Shown here piece after piece: positions 33,525 through 45,215 of a stretch of 64,000 nucleotides of DNA. The number at the start of each line of letters is the position of its first letter. Position 1 is the first letter of the stretch. A program made the position numbers and the translations under genes. The notes under the pieces are model-generated. The model did not search any database. It was not told where the DNA came from and saw nothing but the letters and a program-made list of their open reading frames with translations. This DNA comes from Agaricus subrufescens (Eukaryota; Basidiomycota; Agaricomycetes; Agaricales; Agaricaceae), in the NCBI GenBank assembly GCA_029945375.1, contig CM057061.1:1488001-1552000 (forward strand), in the 5' to 3' direction.

Positions 33525-35347
33525 TAGCAAGACTATTCTGTCTTTTTTTTATGGGCGTCAATTTTTGACCGGGAATGAAGAATCACTGTTACAACATGCA
33601 TTGATCGACCCACTCAGGGTCGAATCCCGAAACTACAGGAACGTCTCGAGGGGGAAAAATCTGCTTACACATGGCTGGTCCTATTGTGTTCTCTTTCCCC
33701 TATCGTTCCTTTGTTCCTTTTTTTTTTTTTCACTCTCAGTCTCCAATCATCTCCCTGATATACTCGATTTCTATTTCTGTTCTTTGGACATATGCAAACA
33801 AGCGTTTCATTCAATCTATGCCTTTCTTTTCAACGACTTCTTACGACCATCTCTTTTAAATTTTTGACTAACGTTGGCACTTGTTCTTTGTACATTGATG
33901 ACCTGCATTGTTACTTTTTTCTTGGTACGGATACCCTTTAATTTCGTTACCTTACTACCTTATTAATACCATGGCGTCTTAAGCTTAATAAGTTCTTATG
34001 TCACAATATGAGTCCTTTTTATGTACTAGTTGACTTATGGACATGCATAGCCGTAAAATTTAATTTACAAGCAATTGTCGTTCCGAAAAAGTTCCCTCGA
34101 AGATATTTCCGGTGCCTTGTACACAACCGACATGCATTTATCACGAGCCGCACAGCAATGCAGTTGTCGGTTTGCATTGTCCATGGGATGCCCGGCCAGC
34201 ATTGAAGTAGATTTGTGCTACTGCTTATGAAAACCATGGTCAACAGAACTTTTATCCCTTGGTGTTCTGCTCACCGATCACTCTTGTTTCGTAATCATAG
34301 AAGAACCGGGGCTTCTTTCATAAAAGCTAACCTAATTGTCTGGCGGAATCGAAGCTAAAATTTTACACCGCCCGCCCTGACACATGACTGAAACAACTAC
34401 TACTTATGAAGGTTATATTAATCAGCGATCCGGGCGGAGGAGATTGGTTCCATCGTCCAATGATCCATGCCGGATGTGAGATCGACGGATGAAAAGTTCT
34501 ATACATGGCTCGTTCACTTTAATTTGTCACCAACCTAGGATGATTAACAATGGGCCACCCGGGCACCATCAATGCTTTGTTTCAATTTGTGATCATATTC
34601 CCAATACGATATTTCACTCCTCTTCTCGACGGAGCTTGCTCAAGCCGAGTCAAATACACGATAACTCTCCACTCCCTGATGAAAAAGAACAAGTGAAATG
34701 TTGTATCCCACCTCTCTGGATACTCTTCATCAGGTTGAGAATTGTTATATGAAATATAAGAACGAGAGATGATTATCTAACATCAGAGTCCGACATCAAA
34801 GGAGATTATAGACGAAACGCTCACATTATTCAATTCAACGATTACTAGACAGACGAGCAAGCAGGCAATTCTCGGACCTGTACAATACGACATCTTCGCG
34901 ATCATAGGACTCCCAAGAAAAAGTAAATTCAACAGCACCTTAGCCGGGCCGAATGGAGTTCCAAAACAAAGGAAATGAATGATGTTGGTACTCGGGTTTC
35001 TCATTTACATTTTCTAGGTTAGTTCCTTGATGTAGGCTTGACATAAGAGTCAACTGGGAGATTTTGAGATCCCAGGGGCATGTTACAGAGGCCAGGGAAG
35101 ATACGATCCAGGAGGCAGGAGAACTGGTGCAAAAACAATGCGATTTGACCGAGAAGGACATTAAGAAGATTGTCGAAAAGTACTGGGTGTATTGTTCAGT
35201 ATTAATCACTCGTACATATCGTATACTCAGATTAGCTGCGAACCCACTTGCACAGGCTGGTAGACGTAATTGTGCCACTGACTCTAAACTGAGTAGAGCA
35301 ATGAAGGTGTAACACCGGGTCTACGGTAACAAGTCACTTCACCTCGT
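33525..35347. other. intergenic, no supported gene
   Basis: T-rich sequence near 33718-33730 probably belongs to the 3' region of the Ser/Pro-rich gene. Frames at 34940-35278 (minus) and 35064-35312 (plus) overlap each other and neither has recognisable features. Nothing else seen. Confidence 0.4.
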
Positions 35348-37637
35348 TCACTTTGACCAGTCCCGTTTGATCATGTCTGACGCACGCTCCGCAATAGCAT
35401 ATACTGCTATTTGCGGATGTCCAGCCGTGATAAAAGGCTTATGATGAAACGAGTCCCAACGTCAGGCACATTTGTCACCGAGAGGATATATTCAACTATA
35501 CTCACGAATACAGATGCATCTACAATCCTCAGTCCTCGTACACCCTTCACCTTCAAGTCAGGATCCACAACTCCGTAATCTGCTCCCCTTGACGACATCA
35601 TCGCCGTGGAAACGGGGTGCCAAGTAGTTAGGAAATGGCCACTTATGAAAGCATCAAGCTCGTCATCAGATTCGGCACCCGCTGATGGTGGTTGCTCGGA
35701 GATTATGTATCCTTCCCATGATTTCGCACGGAAAAATCTGCGGATGTTTCTAATTGCATCACGCCCGGCCGCGGCGTCGACTGGAGCGGTAAAGAACGCT
35801 GGATCGATGATAGAAGGGTCGAATGGGTTGGAGGAGTTGATTGAGACCGTCCCCCCTGAGGATGAAGTCGTGAGTGTTTATGGTCATCAACACATACAAT
35901 GAGCTACTTACGGGAGGCAGGACTGACTAAAGAGATGTCTACTTCGACATGAGGCGCAGGTGAAGGTCCTAGTTGAATGCCTGGTATAAGTTCCCAATGA
36001 GGAGAATTAGGCCCTGCGCTGGGATCATCGAAAGACGAGTTTGGCGGGAGTCGACCCCATATTATATTATTGTTTCCTGTGTTCGACAATGGCCCAGTTC
36101 TGGAGATGTTCCACTGTTCCAGAGCCTCCGAAAATAGCGCCTTATTAGTGAGAATACTTGTTTTAATATTCCATTCTATTAGCTATAGTGCAAAAGAGAA
36201 CAGGAGTACAACACACTTTGGATCGGTGTCGTTTGCTAAAAAGTCTATTGGCACACGGGGGTGATCTGTTAGATTTTTCCCGAGACTTGGGAGAGTGACG
36301 AGAGGTTTTATCCCCAGAGACTTCAAGTGAGGTGGGTCTCCAAATCCTGAATGGAAAAGTATGTGAGGTGAGCCGATCGCACCCGCAGAAAGTATGACCT
36401 CTTTATTCGCATGGAGAATGCGCGATGTGTTTCCTATGCAACTAAAATAAGCCAAAAAAACAAGCGATACATTATGGAGAATCTACCATTTCCGAAAACT
36501 TGGACATTATTGAACTCTGGTCCACCAGACTTCGAAGTAGTAGACCGTTGAATCCGGGTGACTCTGGTATTCGGTAGAACATGTAGATTTGTCCGCTCAA
36601 GTACTGCGGGTGTAAGATACGATGTAGCAGAGCTGCTCCTCTGTCCACCGCCATTTGCGCCCTGGAGCCACGCTATATAAAAGTTGTTTCAACATGCAAC
36701 AACAACAGGGATACTCGAAACACCTACTAGCACCAAGTGGTTTCCCACTATTCATATCACGATTGAACTTGAAATTACCACCAAGCTCGTTGGCAGCATT
36801 GAAGAATCTTTCATCGAAAGGTTTTTGAAGTTGATTTGGGAGGGAAATAACGTTTACTCCGCCAAAACCATGAATAGCGGGGTCAAAATCTCCAGTTATG
36901 TTTCTGCCATCTGTCGGAGGCACGAAACGCTCATTCTGAGGAATATTTAGATTCGCGTCTGCTCAGGCTATCACAGGCAAGAACAATATACCTTTATAAA
37001 ATAGGGGAACATTCGGTCCCATGACCAGCCCGGATCACCCGTAACACGCGCCCATCTATCATAGTCATCCACTGACCCACGTGTGCAAACCATTATATCT
37101 ATTCGCATGATCATGCATCAAGCTCCGAGCGGTGAGTCGGAAACGCGAGGATAGGCACTCACTGATACTACTACTACCTCCAAGGATATATCCCCGAGGA
37201 TATGGTATTACACGACCGTTGGCAAATTTCTGAGGTGTTGTCGTGAAATTCCAGTCATAGGGAGATTTTCTTAGACTACCGGCTAAAAGTGGAACCTGGA
37301 TATTCAGAATGCCTTCATTGCTATAGTGCAAGGTGTAAAGGACCATGTACATTATATGGTGGTCATTGCTCGAACGTACCTAGGTCCTGCTTCAATAACT
37401 AGGACTTGGAAGTCCTTTACTTCTGATAGGCGGCCAGCAAGAACAGCCCCGGCCGTCCCTCCTTCAGAGCGTGATATCAGACAATGTCCATGACACAACG
37501 TCGTGATTTTGGCACCAACCTCCTATGACCACAAAGTCAAATCGGTTTTGCGTCATGTCGCTGAGTTGATGGTATACGGTGCATAGTCCTGACGTTATAG
37601 GTATAGTCAGCATCAACCGGCTGAGCAAGGTGCGCAT
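35348..37637 (-). CDS. secreted GMC oxidoreductase, aryl-alcohol-oxidase-like
   Basis: FAD-dependent glucose-methanol-choline oxidoreductase (AA3 family), probably extracellular and oxidising alcohols with release of hydrogen peroxide (family knowledge). Start at 37637 gives a signal-peptide-like MRTLLSRLMLTIPITSGLCT. Exon 1 ends at 37520 and exon 2 begins at 37461, joining in phase as FDFVVIGGGTAGAVLAGRLS (dinucleotide-binding GxGxxG) and VLVIEAGP. Then PYDWNFTTTPQ, YPRGYILGGSSSI, CTRGSVDDYDRW, NKEVILSAGAIGSPHILFHS (GMC signature 2), FLTTWHPVSTAMM with the catalytic His, and C-terminal ITAGHPQIAVYAIAERASDM with the second active-site residue. Stop at 35348-35350. About ten short introns; not every junction fixed. 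No disabling change seen. Confidence 0.87.
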
Positions 37638-38571
37638 GGTTGGTAGATAGAAAGCGTTGATACTAGTAGGAGAGGACCATTAATGCTTCTTATAAGGTGA
37701 AAGGTTGAAACGGGACACGGACGCTTATCTTTGGAAGGCTGTAGAACGGAGTTATTATAGTGGTACTGATAGCCTTCGCGATAAGCACGATGAAGCTATA
37801 AACCGTTCATAGTTTGCAGATAATGGAGCTAAGATCCGCAGGGCGCACGCCTTTAATAGTGATAGTGTGTTACTAGCCGTTCTCGCCCCGCGCTAGGTGG
37901 AGGCTAAAGGCATCTTTTAAGAGGTTAGAATGCTCCATCTCGTGTTATATATGGAAGCAATTAATTGCTTCTCCAAGCTCCAAAAGTGAAGAGCATACCT
38001 CTAGGATGGCTAATCGGATTCGAATGGTCGTTTAATGGATGGCGCCACCTATTATTTTTATTGCTCCAACCTGACGCGAACGTATCGTCTAATCCACGAG
38101 CATATATGATTAGGTACTAGAAGGACATACTCACAGGTTTGTATAGTTTAATGTCAGAACCGACACGGTCATATAGTGGCTTGACAGCCGGCTCCACAGG
38201 CCCCATGAGATATATGAAACACCATGGAAATGAGATCAGATATAAATATGATAGAGTACAACGGGAAGACACCAACTGAAATGACCCAACGTGCGTTGTC
38301 ATACAGTAAGTGGCTTTGTGCTATAAATAGCACGCATCGTGTGAGTCACGTCACGGGTGCATACGTGACCTCTGCAATTCTTCTCCACAATATCTACTCC
38401 TTGAGATGCGGGTGGCCGGCGCATAAAGCTCGAGAAATCTACGCCTCGCACCGCCAGGGGTAGGGGAGGACTGCACGACGACTCTAGGCAAAGCTCCATC
38501 ACCAACTCACCAACTCGACTTCAGTAGACACGAATGTCGTGACGGTCAGTATTGTTGCATCATGGCCAGGC
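37638..38571. other. intergenic between GMC gene and NACHT cluster
   Basis: Upstream regions of the minus-strand GMC gene and the plus-strand N1 gene. No reading frame with recognisable features. It forms the left border of the NACHT array. Confidence 0.45.
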
Positions 38572-38585
38572 TGTCACTAGCGCCT
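38572..38585 (+). promoter_or_regulatory. conserved 14-nt pre-start motif of N1
   Basis: TGTCACTAGCGCCT, 43 nt before the N1 ATG. It matches the consensus YGTCACYRGCGCCT found before all six NACHT copies (N2 41799, N3 45154, N4 48986, N5 52149, N6 63799). Role unknown; core-promoter or leader element by position. Confidence 0.65.
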
Positions 38586-38628
38586 GCGCCTTCCTCTGTC
38601 ACCCGTCACTGTCTCTACTCGAGTATCA

Positions 38629-40963
38629 ATGTCAGTGTCCGTCCCCTCCCTTGTGGATCGTACAAAAAGATGGATCAAGCTCTTGACACGACGATCTCGG
38701 TCTGCAACACATCGTAGCGAAGACAACGTGGGTGCAGGTACGTTGTCGTTTCCTGGATGTCATTATCATCAACGTACGTACTAATATGACTATAGAATTC
38801 TTCGCCAACGCACAAATGATCTGAAAATCAATTATGTGAATGACGTCGTCTCGAGCAAACAAGCAGGCACGTATTCCACTTCATGTATCCACTGTAGCGG
38901 AAAAAGTTAATCTCTCATAATAGTTTTCGAACTCTTGGAACCATATACATGTCTTGATGCCACCAAGGACTCAAGTGCGCGTCATCCACCACCGAAGTGC
39001 CACCATGGAACGCGGCTGAAGATCAGGGAGAGGCTCATCCGATGGCTCTTTGTCGGGGATGATCAGTGGAAGATGATTTGGGTCCGTGGCTCCGCAGGAA
39101 CAGGGAAATCGGCGGTCGCCCAGTCATTTGGTGACTACTGTGGCGATGCAAAGAAACACGGAGCATCCTACTTTTTCTCTCGAACTGCCGGTCGGAACAA
39201 ACTCGAAACGGTTGTACCGACAATTGTATGCCAACTTGCAACGACTATTCCCGAATACCGATCCTTCATAGGACACCAGCTTGCCAACAACCCCTTTCTA
39301 CTACGTAAATCCCCTCCAGTTCAATTCCGAGAGCTCATTGTGGAGCCATTCGCGACCCTCCAACTCCAGCCAGTTGTCATTATACTTGATGGCCTTGACG
39401 AGTGCGAAGGGGAGAAAGCTCAATTGGAGATCCTTCAGATGATCACCACGGCTATTAGGACGAACCCCGATCTCCCACTTCGTTGGCTGATCTTCAGTCG
39501 TCCTGAGGTTCACCTCAAGAATGCATTTTCCCGGAACCTGTTATGTGGACGCGAGGAGCTCATCATTGATGCAGAATGTCGAGACGATGTAGAACGATAC
39601 GTCAAGGACGGGCTTGTCGATATTCAGAACGCATACACTGATGTAACACCTGCCGATTGGCCTTCACCAGGTAGCCTTCAAGAGCTTCTTGACGCTGTCT
39701 CCGGGCTTTTCGTTTTCGCGTCGACGTGTCTTAATTTCATTGATGACCCCGACAAAGCCGACCCTCCTTCTCAACTTGACTCTCTACTGGCATTTATGCG
39801 CCGTTCCGAGGGTGTTGTATCCAGAAACCCTCTCGCGATCCTCGACCTCTTGTATTCCCAGATCCTTGAAAAGATACCGGCCGACGTGTATAAATCAACC
39901 AGGCAAATCCTGGCCTATATGTCTTATCGGAGTAAAGTTGACCAATACGATTACCTTGACTCGGTCCAATCACTATCTAACTTTTTTCGACTTGACCAAC
40001 AAGCTTTTTATAAGGCTACGCGTGGCCTTCACTCTGTCGCGAGCATACCAAATCCAGAGGACGCTGATGAATTTCAAATACGGTTCTATCATGCGTCATT
40101 CCAGGACTTTCTTCTCGATCCCAACCGTTCTGGAAAATTTTGCATCACCGAGCAAGATATAGTGGCAGATATCGTGCGGTGGTGTATCTATTGGTGCGAA
40201 ATTGATGCGAGCCAGTTCCACATCAGCAACGGTAAGCCTGCTTTGAAGCTGATTGTTCTGAATACTCCCCTGACAGCTTCCAGGATGGGATTTTGATCCC
40301 ACACACACGCATGGTTGCCTCCCCGGTTTGACCTGGGCATCGGAAGACAGCCAGAATCGCCTTTCTCGAGTAATTACAGAATATTTTGAATATGGCGTGT
40401 TTGATGGTGATTTTACTCTAAAATGCGATCGTGTGGATCCGACCTTGCTCTGCCGACTGTCCGACATCGATTTCAGATATTGGAGGGCTAAACACGTTGT
40501 TTACGTCGCCCTACTCTGTCAGCTTGTGAGCATATGTCCAATCACGTTTTGATCTCCGTAATCATGTTTTTTAGGACCTTTCAACTTCTGTTATTCGCGT
40601 AGAACCGTCCAGCCGGACAGACCAACAACTGCTCGAATATATGAACGTTGTGATAGGCGATGGGATTGCCAAGCAAGCCAGACTCCCTCTCAGACATGTA
40701 AGCTTGTCTATCTAGCGTCTTGTTGTACTCTAAGCTGCCATTAGAATTTACCCAATGATGAATGGACCCGGGAATATTTCTTTATGGGGTATGGTGTCAA
40801 GTCTGTGATTATCTGGAGAACAAAGTCACCACTTACTTGGGAAGAACGCGTGCTTTCACTCCGCTCTGATCGGGAGCCATCTCAGGCACAGATATCTAAA
40901 CATGCTAAATATCTCCAGATTATCGGGTGGGATGAAGCGAGGGCCAAATTGGAGATGAAATAA
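38629..40963 (+). CDS. NACHT STAND NTPase N1 (exon 2 frameshifted)
   Basis: First of the array. Exons by eye: 38629-38737, 38796-38866, 38924-40231, 40284-40525, 40575-40697 and 40745-40963. Exon 3 has HPPPKCH, Walker A GSAGTGKSAVAQ, Walker B VVIILDGLDEC, sensor-like LRWLIFSRPE, and a winged-helix part ending YHASFQDFLL. Exons 4-6 give the shared C-terminal region ending ARAKLEMK. Exon 2 is only 71 nt, lacks most of the repeat, is out of phase, meets TGA, and has a GC donor. Exons 1 and 3 are both phase 1, so skipping exon 2 restores a 666-residue frame; otherwise translation could begin at the internal MEPYTCLD. All other exons are intact, so the gene may still be functional in shortened form. 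Confidence 0.75.
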
Positions 40964-41798
40964 GTACGATCCAGGGATTGGGAGCCTTGCTTTGGATGAT
41001 CGAGTTGGGTGCATTATTTTGAAGGGCTGGCTTTTATTTAATCTAGATACATTTGTATTGCATGTCAATCAACGAGAATTTCAGGTGTTATATGCGCAAA
41101 TTTATGCGCACTATCCCTGACTACAGCATAATTTTGAGTCTCTAGAGTTAGAGAAGTTGAAAGAATGCTCGCAGTTCGAGCGACACTGGATTTCCGTGAT
41201 ATTCCCGTTGTAAGATTAATTAAGCCACTAACTAGTTTGGGCAAAGACAAAGGAGTCCATATAACGAAGACTGTCCTGCGTAGAAGTACCGGGTGGTTGA
41301 AAAGTGATACAGCGTGACGCAAGATGTTGTGGTCGACACAGGCTCCTTCCCATTCCCGCTACTGAGCCCCTCGCAAGACGCGTTCCTTCCTGTCACCATG
41401 CCAGGCTTGAGTTCAAGGCACAGTTAATGCATCGCATACAACCCGATGACTTCATTATATTGTAACTTCATCCGAATTGAACACCTGGGCACATAGACTT
41501 CATTCTACCTCGTTCCATATTAGGTGCGTCTAGCTCCCTGGTCTCCCTCTTCTCAACACTGACTTATGCCCGAAGGCAATTCAATTACTAGTTTGCCATA
41601 ACATACGTCCCTTCTGCTTTCTGCAGGGAATATGGCTGGTGTAGGAAGGTGGAATCATACCTTTCATCGCACTGCGGTCATGTAGAACGAACGCACAGGA
41701 CAAATTTATTCATGGCCAAATCAACACAGCATCATGGCCGTTACAAAGGGCACTGTGACCGCGAAACGTCAACCGTTGTACGTTCTGATTGGCCAAGG
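40964..41798. other. N1-N2 spacer
   Basis: Non-coding spacer of the array. Its last 150 nt show patches of similarity to the equivalent regions before N3, N5 and N6, for example a stretch near 41700-41760 with GGCCGTTACA and ACTGTGACC. No gene seen. Confidence 0.45.
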
Positions 41799-41851
41799 TG
41801 TCACCGGCGCCTAAGCTTTCCTCTCTTCTCCCGTCATCAGTCATTTCGCGA

Positions 41852-44286
41852 ATGTCAGTGCCGTCGTCCAGTTCCTCCCTTGCCGACCGTACAAAGAGGT
41901 GGATCAGGCTTCTGACCAGAGGATCACGATCCTCTGCCACCCGTTCCGATGAGAAGACCGGTGGAGGTCCGTTGACCCTCCTAATATCACTATCATCATC
42001 GTATTGATGTGATATCTAGAGTTTTTTAACAATGCCCAGGACTTCAATGTTAACGGCGGCACCTTTATCAACGAAGTCAACCGCGATAACATTGTCAATG
42101 AAGTAAATGGGGGCAACGTTATCAATGAATTGAAGATAAACTACATAAATGAGGTCGTCTCGGGAAAGCAAGCAGGTGCGCACTCTTTCTTATCATGCCT
42201 GTGGAGCCTAGTCGTTGATTATTTCCGATAGCTTTCGAACTGTTGGGACCGTATACGTGTATGGAAGCTACTAAGGACTCAAGTGCGCGACACCCACCAC
42301 CAAAATGCCACCCGGAAACACGTTTAAAGATCAGGGAAAGGCTCATGGAATGGCTCTCGCACGAGTATGATGGATGGAAGATGCTTTGGGTTCGTGGCTC
42401 TGCTGGCACTGGGAAATCGGCTGTCGCCCAGTCATTTGGTGACTCCTGCGAAGAAACGAGAAAACATGGAGCGTCCTATTTTTTTTCCCGGACTGCTGGT
42501 CGAAATAAGCCCGAAACTGTTGTGCCGACGATTGTATGCCAGCTTGCGACGACTATCCCAGAATACCGATCGCTGATAGGGCACCAACTCGCCAACAACC
42601 CTTTTTTATTACACAAGTCTCCACCCATTCAGTTCCGTGAACTCATTGTGGGGCCTTTTGCGACTCTCCAACTTCAGTCTCCCCGGCAGCCGATTGTCAT
42701 TATTCTTGATGGCCTTGACGAGTGTGAGGGAGAGAAAGCCCAATTGGAGATTCTTGAGATGATCGCTGCCGCTATCCGGACAAATCCCGACCTTCCACTT
42801 CGGTGGCTGATCTTCAGCCGCCCCGAAGCTCACTTGAAGAATGCATTCTCTCGCAACTTGTTATGTGGCCGTGAAGAGCTCATCATCGACGCAGAGTGTC
42901 GAGACGATGTAGAGCGGTTCGTCAAAGAGAGGCTTATTGAGATTCAGAATGCATACACGGATGTAACACCTGTCAATTGGCCCTCACCAGACACCCTTCA
43001 GGAGCTCCTCGACGCTGTCTCTGGACTTTTTGTTTTTGCATCAACGTGCTTGAATTTCGTTGACGACCCCGACAAAGCCGATCCCCCTTCTCAGCTTGAC
43101 TCGCTACTGGCGTTTATGCGTCGTTCCCAGGGTGTAGTGTCCAGAAATCCTCTCGCTGTTCTTGATCTGTTGTATTCCCGGATCCTCGAAAAAATACCCG
43201 CCGATGTATATGAAACGACTAGGCGAGTTTTGGCGTACATGTCCCATCGGAATAGAGTAGACGGAGATAACCGCCTTCAACCAGCTCAAGCACTCAGCAA
43301 CTTTCTTCGACTGAACAGACAAGCCTTTTATAAGGCCGTGCGTGGCCTTTACTCCGTCGCGAGCATACCAGACCCGGAAGACGCTGATAAATCACCACTA
43401 CGGTTTTATCATGCTTCATTCCAGGACTTTCTCATTGACTCCAACCGTTCTGGAAGGTTTTGTATTAGCGAGCAAGATGCGCTAGCGGAAATCATACCAT
43501 CCTGTGTCTATTGGTGTGAAATCGATGCTATACACTTTCATGCTGATGACGGTAAGTCCAATTTGAGATTGACATCAGGTGTACCTCGCCCTTATCACTT
43601 TCAGGATGTGATTTTGATTACAACCACAAGCATGATTGCGTGCCTGGCTTAGTCTGGGCGTCAGGAGACAATCAATTGCAGCTTTCTCGATCAATAACAC
43701 AGTTCTTTAACCACGTGCTTGATTATTATTTCCCTCTCCAATTCAATTCTGTGGACCAATCTTTTCTCTCCCGGCTTTCAAACATCGATTTCAGATACTG
43801 GGGACCTTCTTACCTTGTTCGCATCGCTCGAATCTGTCAACTTGTGAGCCTATTTCCGATCTTAATTTTCTTCTAGTCATCATTCTGCATTTAGGACCTT
43901 TCAACTTCTGTTGTGCGAGTGGAGCCATCCAGTCAGTTAGATAACCAGCTGCGAGAGCATATGAACCTTGTGATCGGACATGGGATTGCTAAACCCGCCC
44001 AACTTCCTCTCAGACATGTAAGCTTATCCATTCATTTTGTTGATCCACTCTAAATTGCTTCTAGGACTTACCCGATAATGAGTGGACCCGGGAATTCTTT
44101 TTTATTGGACAGGGTAACAACTCGGTGCTTGTCTGGAGAACGAAGTCACCAAATCATAGATTGTTTCAGTATACATATTCGCTTCACTCTGACCAGGAGC
44201 CCTCTGAAGCGCTGCTATCAGGATATGCTGAGTATCTTCGAAAGATTGAGTGGGATGAAGCAAAAGCCAAGGTGGAGATGAAATAA
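41852..44286 (+). CDS. NACHT STAND NTPase N2 (intact)
   Basis: Six exons by eye: 41852-41966, 42020-42175, 42232-43551, 43605-43843, 43895-44017 and 44065-44286, total 2175 nt, 724 residues, all phases consistent. Exon 1: MSVPSSSSSLADRTKRWIRL, a basic amphipathic-looking helix. Exon 2: FFNNAQDFNVNGGTF followed by nine-residue Asn-rich repeats ending KINYINEVV. Exon 3: FELLGPYTCMEATKDSSARH and PPPKCHPETRLKI, Walker A GSAGTGKSAVAQ, Walker B IVIILDGLDEC, LRWLIFSRPE, and YHASFQDFLI at the end of the winged-helix part. Exons 4-6 give a C-terminal region of about 195 residues with no WD40, TPR or ankyrin repeats. Members of this class are often compared with NLR immune receptors; a role in non-self recognition or regulated cell death is inference. 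Confidence 0.85.
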
Positions 44287-45153
44287 GTATCTATTGGCGA
44301 GATGGTGTGTTAATGGAGACGACTGAGTTGTTTCAGAGTATGCTTGCTCTCACTCTGGGTTAATCTGTACCTATATGTGAATGTACGTGTATCAGATTAA
44401 TTTGGTATCGGAGAGCAAAGGTTTCTGCCTTGCGATGTTCATTCAAGTTTCGCCTGAGGGCTAATAAGAGTTGAAGAGCTTGTGGAAACTATTGACTCAA
44501 TTGTGGATAGTGATTGAAACTGTACTACAGTGGACGCCATCACACATACACAGATCATGAGTCTTCAAAGCACTAATGAGTCGCTCTCATCCGAACGTCG
44601 TGTGTAGGCTGAGGATTGTTACATAGTCGCGTGGCGTCACGATGTGGCGACATGAGTCATTCAGTGACTGTGACTCCGGCTGGTTCTGTTTCGTCACTCC
44701 CTTGCTCGGTGGGATAAAAACTTTGTTGATAACGACTTTCGTTAGGTGAGATCCCAGGCGAGTATCGAAAAGCTTTATCTCTAGCTTTTTTTAGCTTCCG
44801 CACATATCCTCACCATTTTTTCTCTCTTTTACTGGACCAGCCTACGAATGTACGGTGTACGACCGGGCAACCTGTTTATGTTCTAGCCTTGGGCAAACAG
44901 GACTCATAGTACCTTATTCGATATTAGGTATGCATTCCCCTGAATATTCTCTGTAAACACTACTTCGGATCCAGAACTAATACTAGTCCTCAGCTGACCG
45001 GTGTATGAGGCGTGGTTTCCGCACTGCCCAGGAGAACGGTTATATGCAACAAAGGCCGAAGACTAATTTAAACATGATCACATCAACAAGTCAGAGGACC
45101 GTTGCAAGAGGTGTTGTGACCAAAATGACAGGTGTTTTGATACTTGGCCGAAC
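44287..45153. other. N2-N3 spacer
   Basis: Non-coding spacer of the array with no supported frame. A pyrimidine-rich stretch lies near 44790-44830. The last 100 nt resemble the pre-start regions of the other copies. Confidence 0.45.
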
Positions 45154-45215
45154 CGTCACCAGCGCCTAGTGTCACTTCCTCTTCTTCCCTCACTTGCCAT
45201 TGCTATTTGATCTCC

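Noticed and set aside
33617..33628. GGGTCGAATCCC, resembling a tRNA T-arm (B box)
   Set aside because: No A-box, no acceptor-stem pairing and no cloverleaf could be formed with the flanking bases; treated as chance.
35064..35312. 82-codon plus-strand frame downstream of the GMC gene
   Set aside because: It overlaps a longer minus-strand frame, lacks any recognised motif and has no supporting exons.
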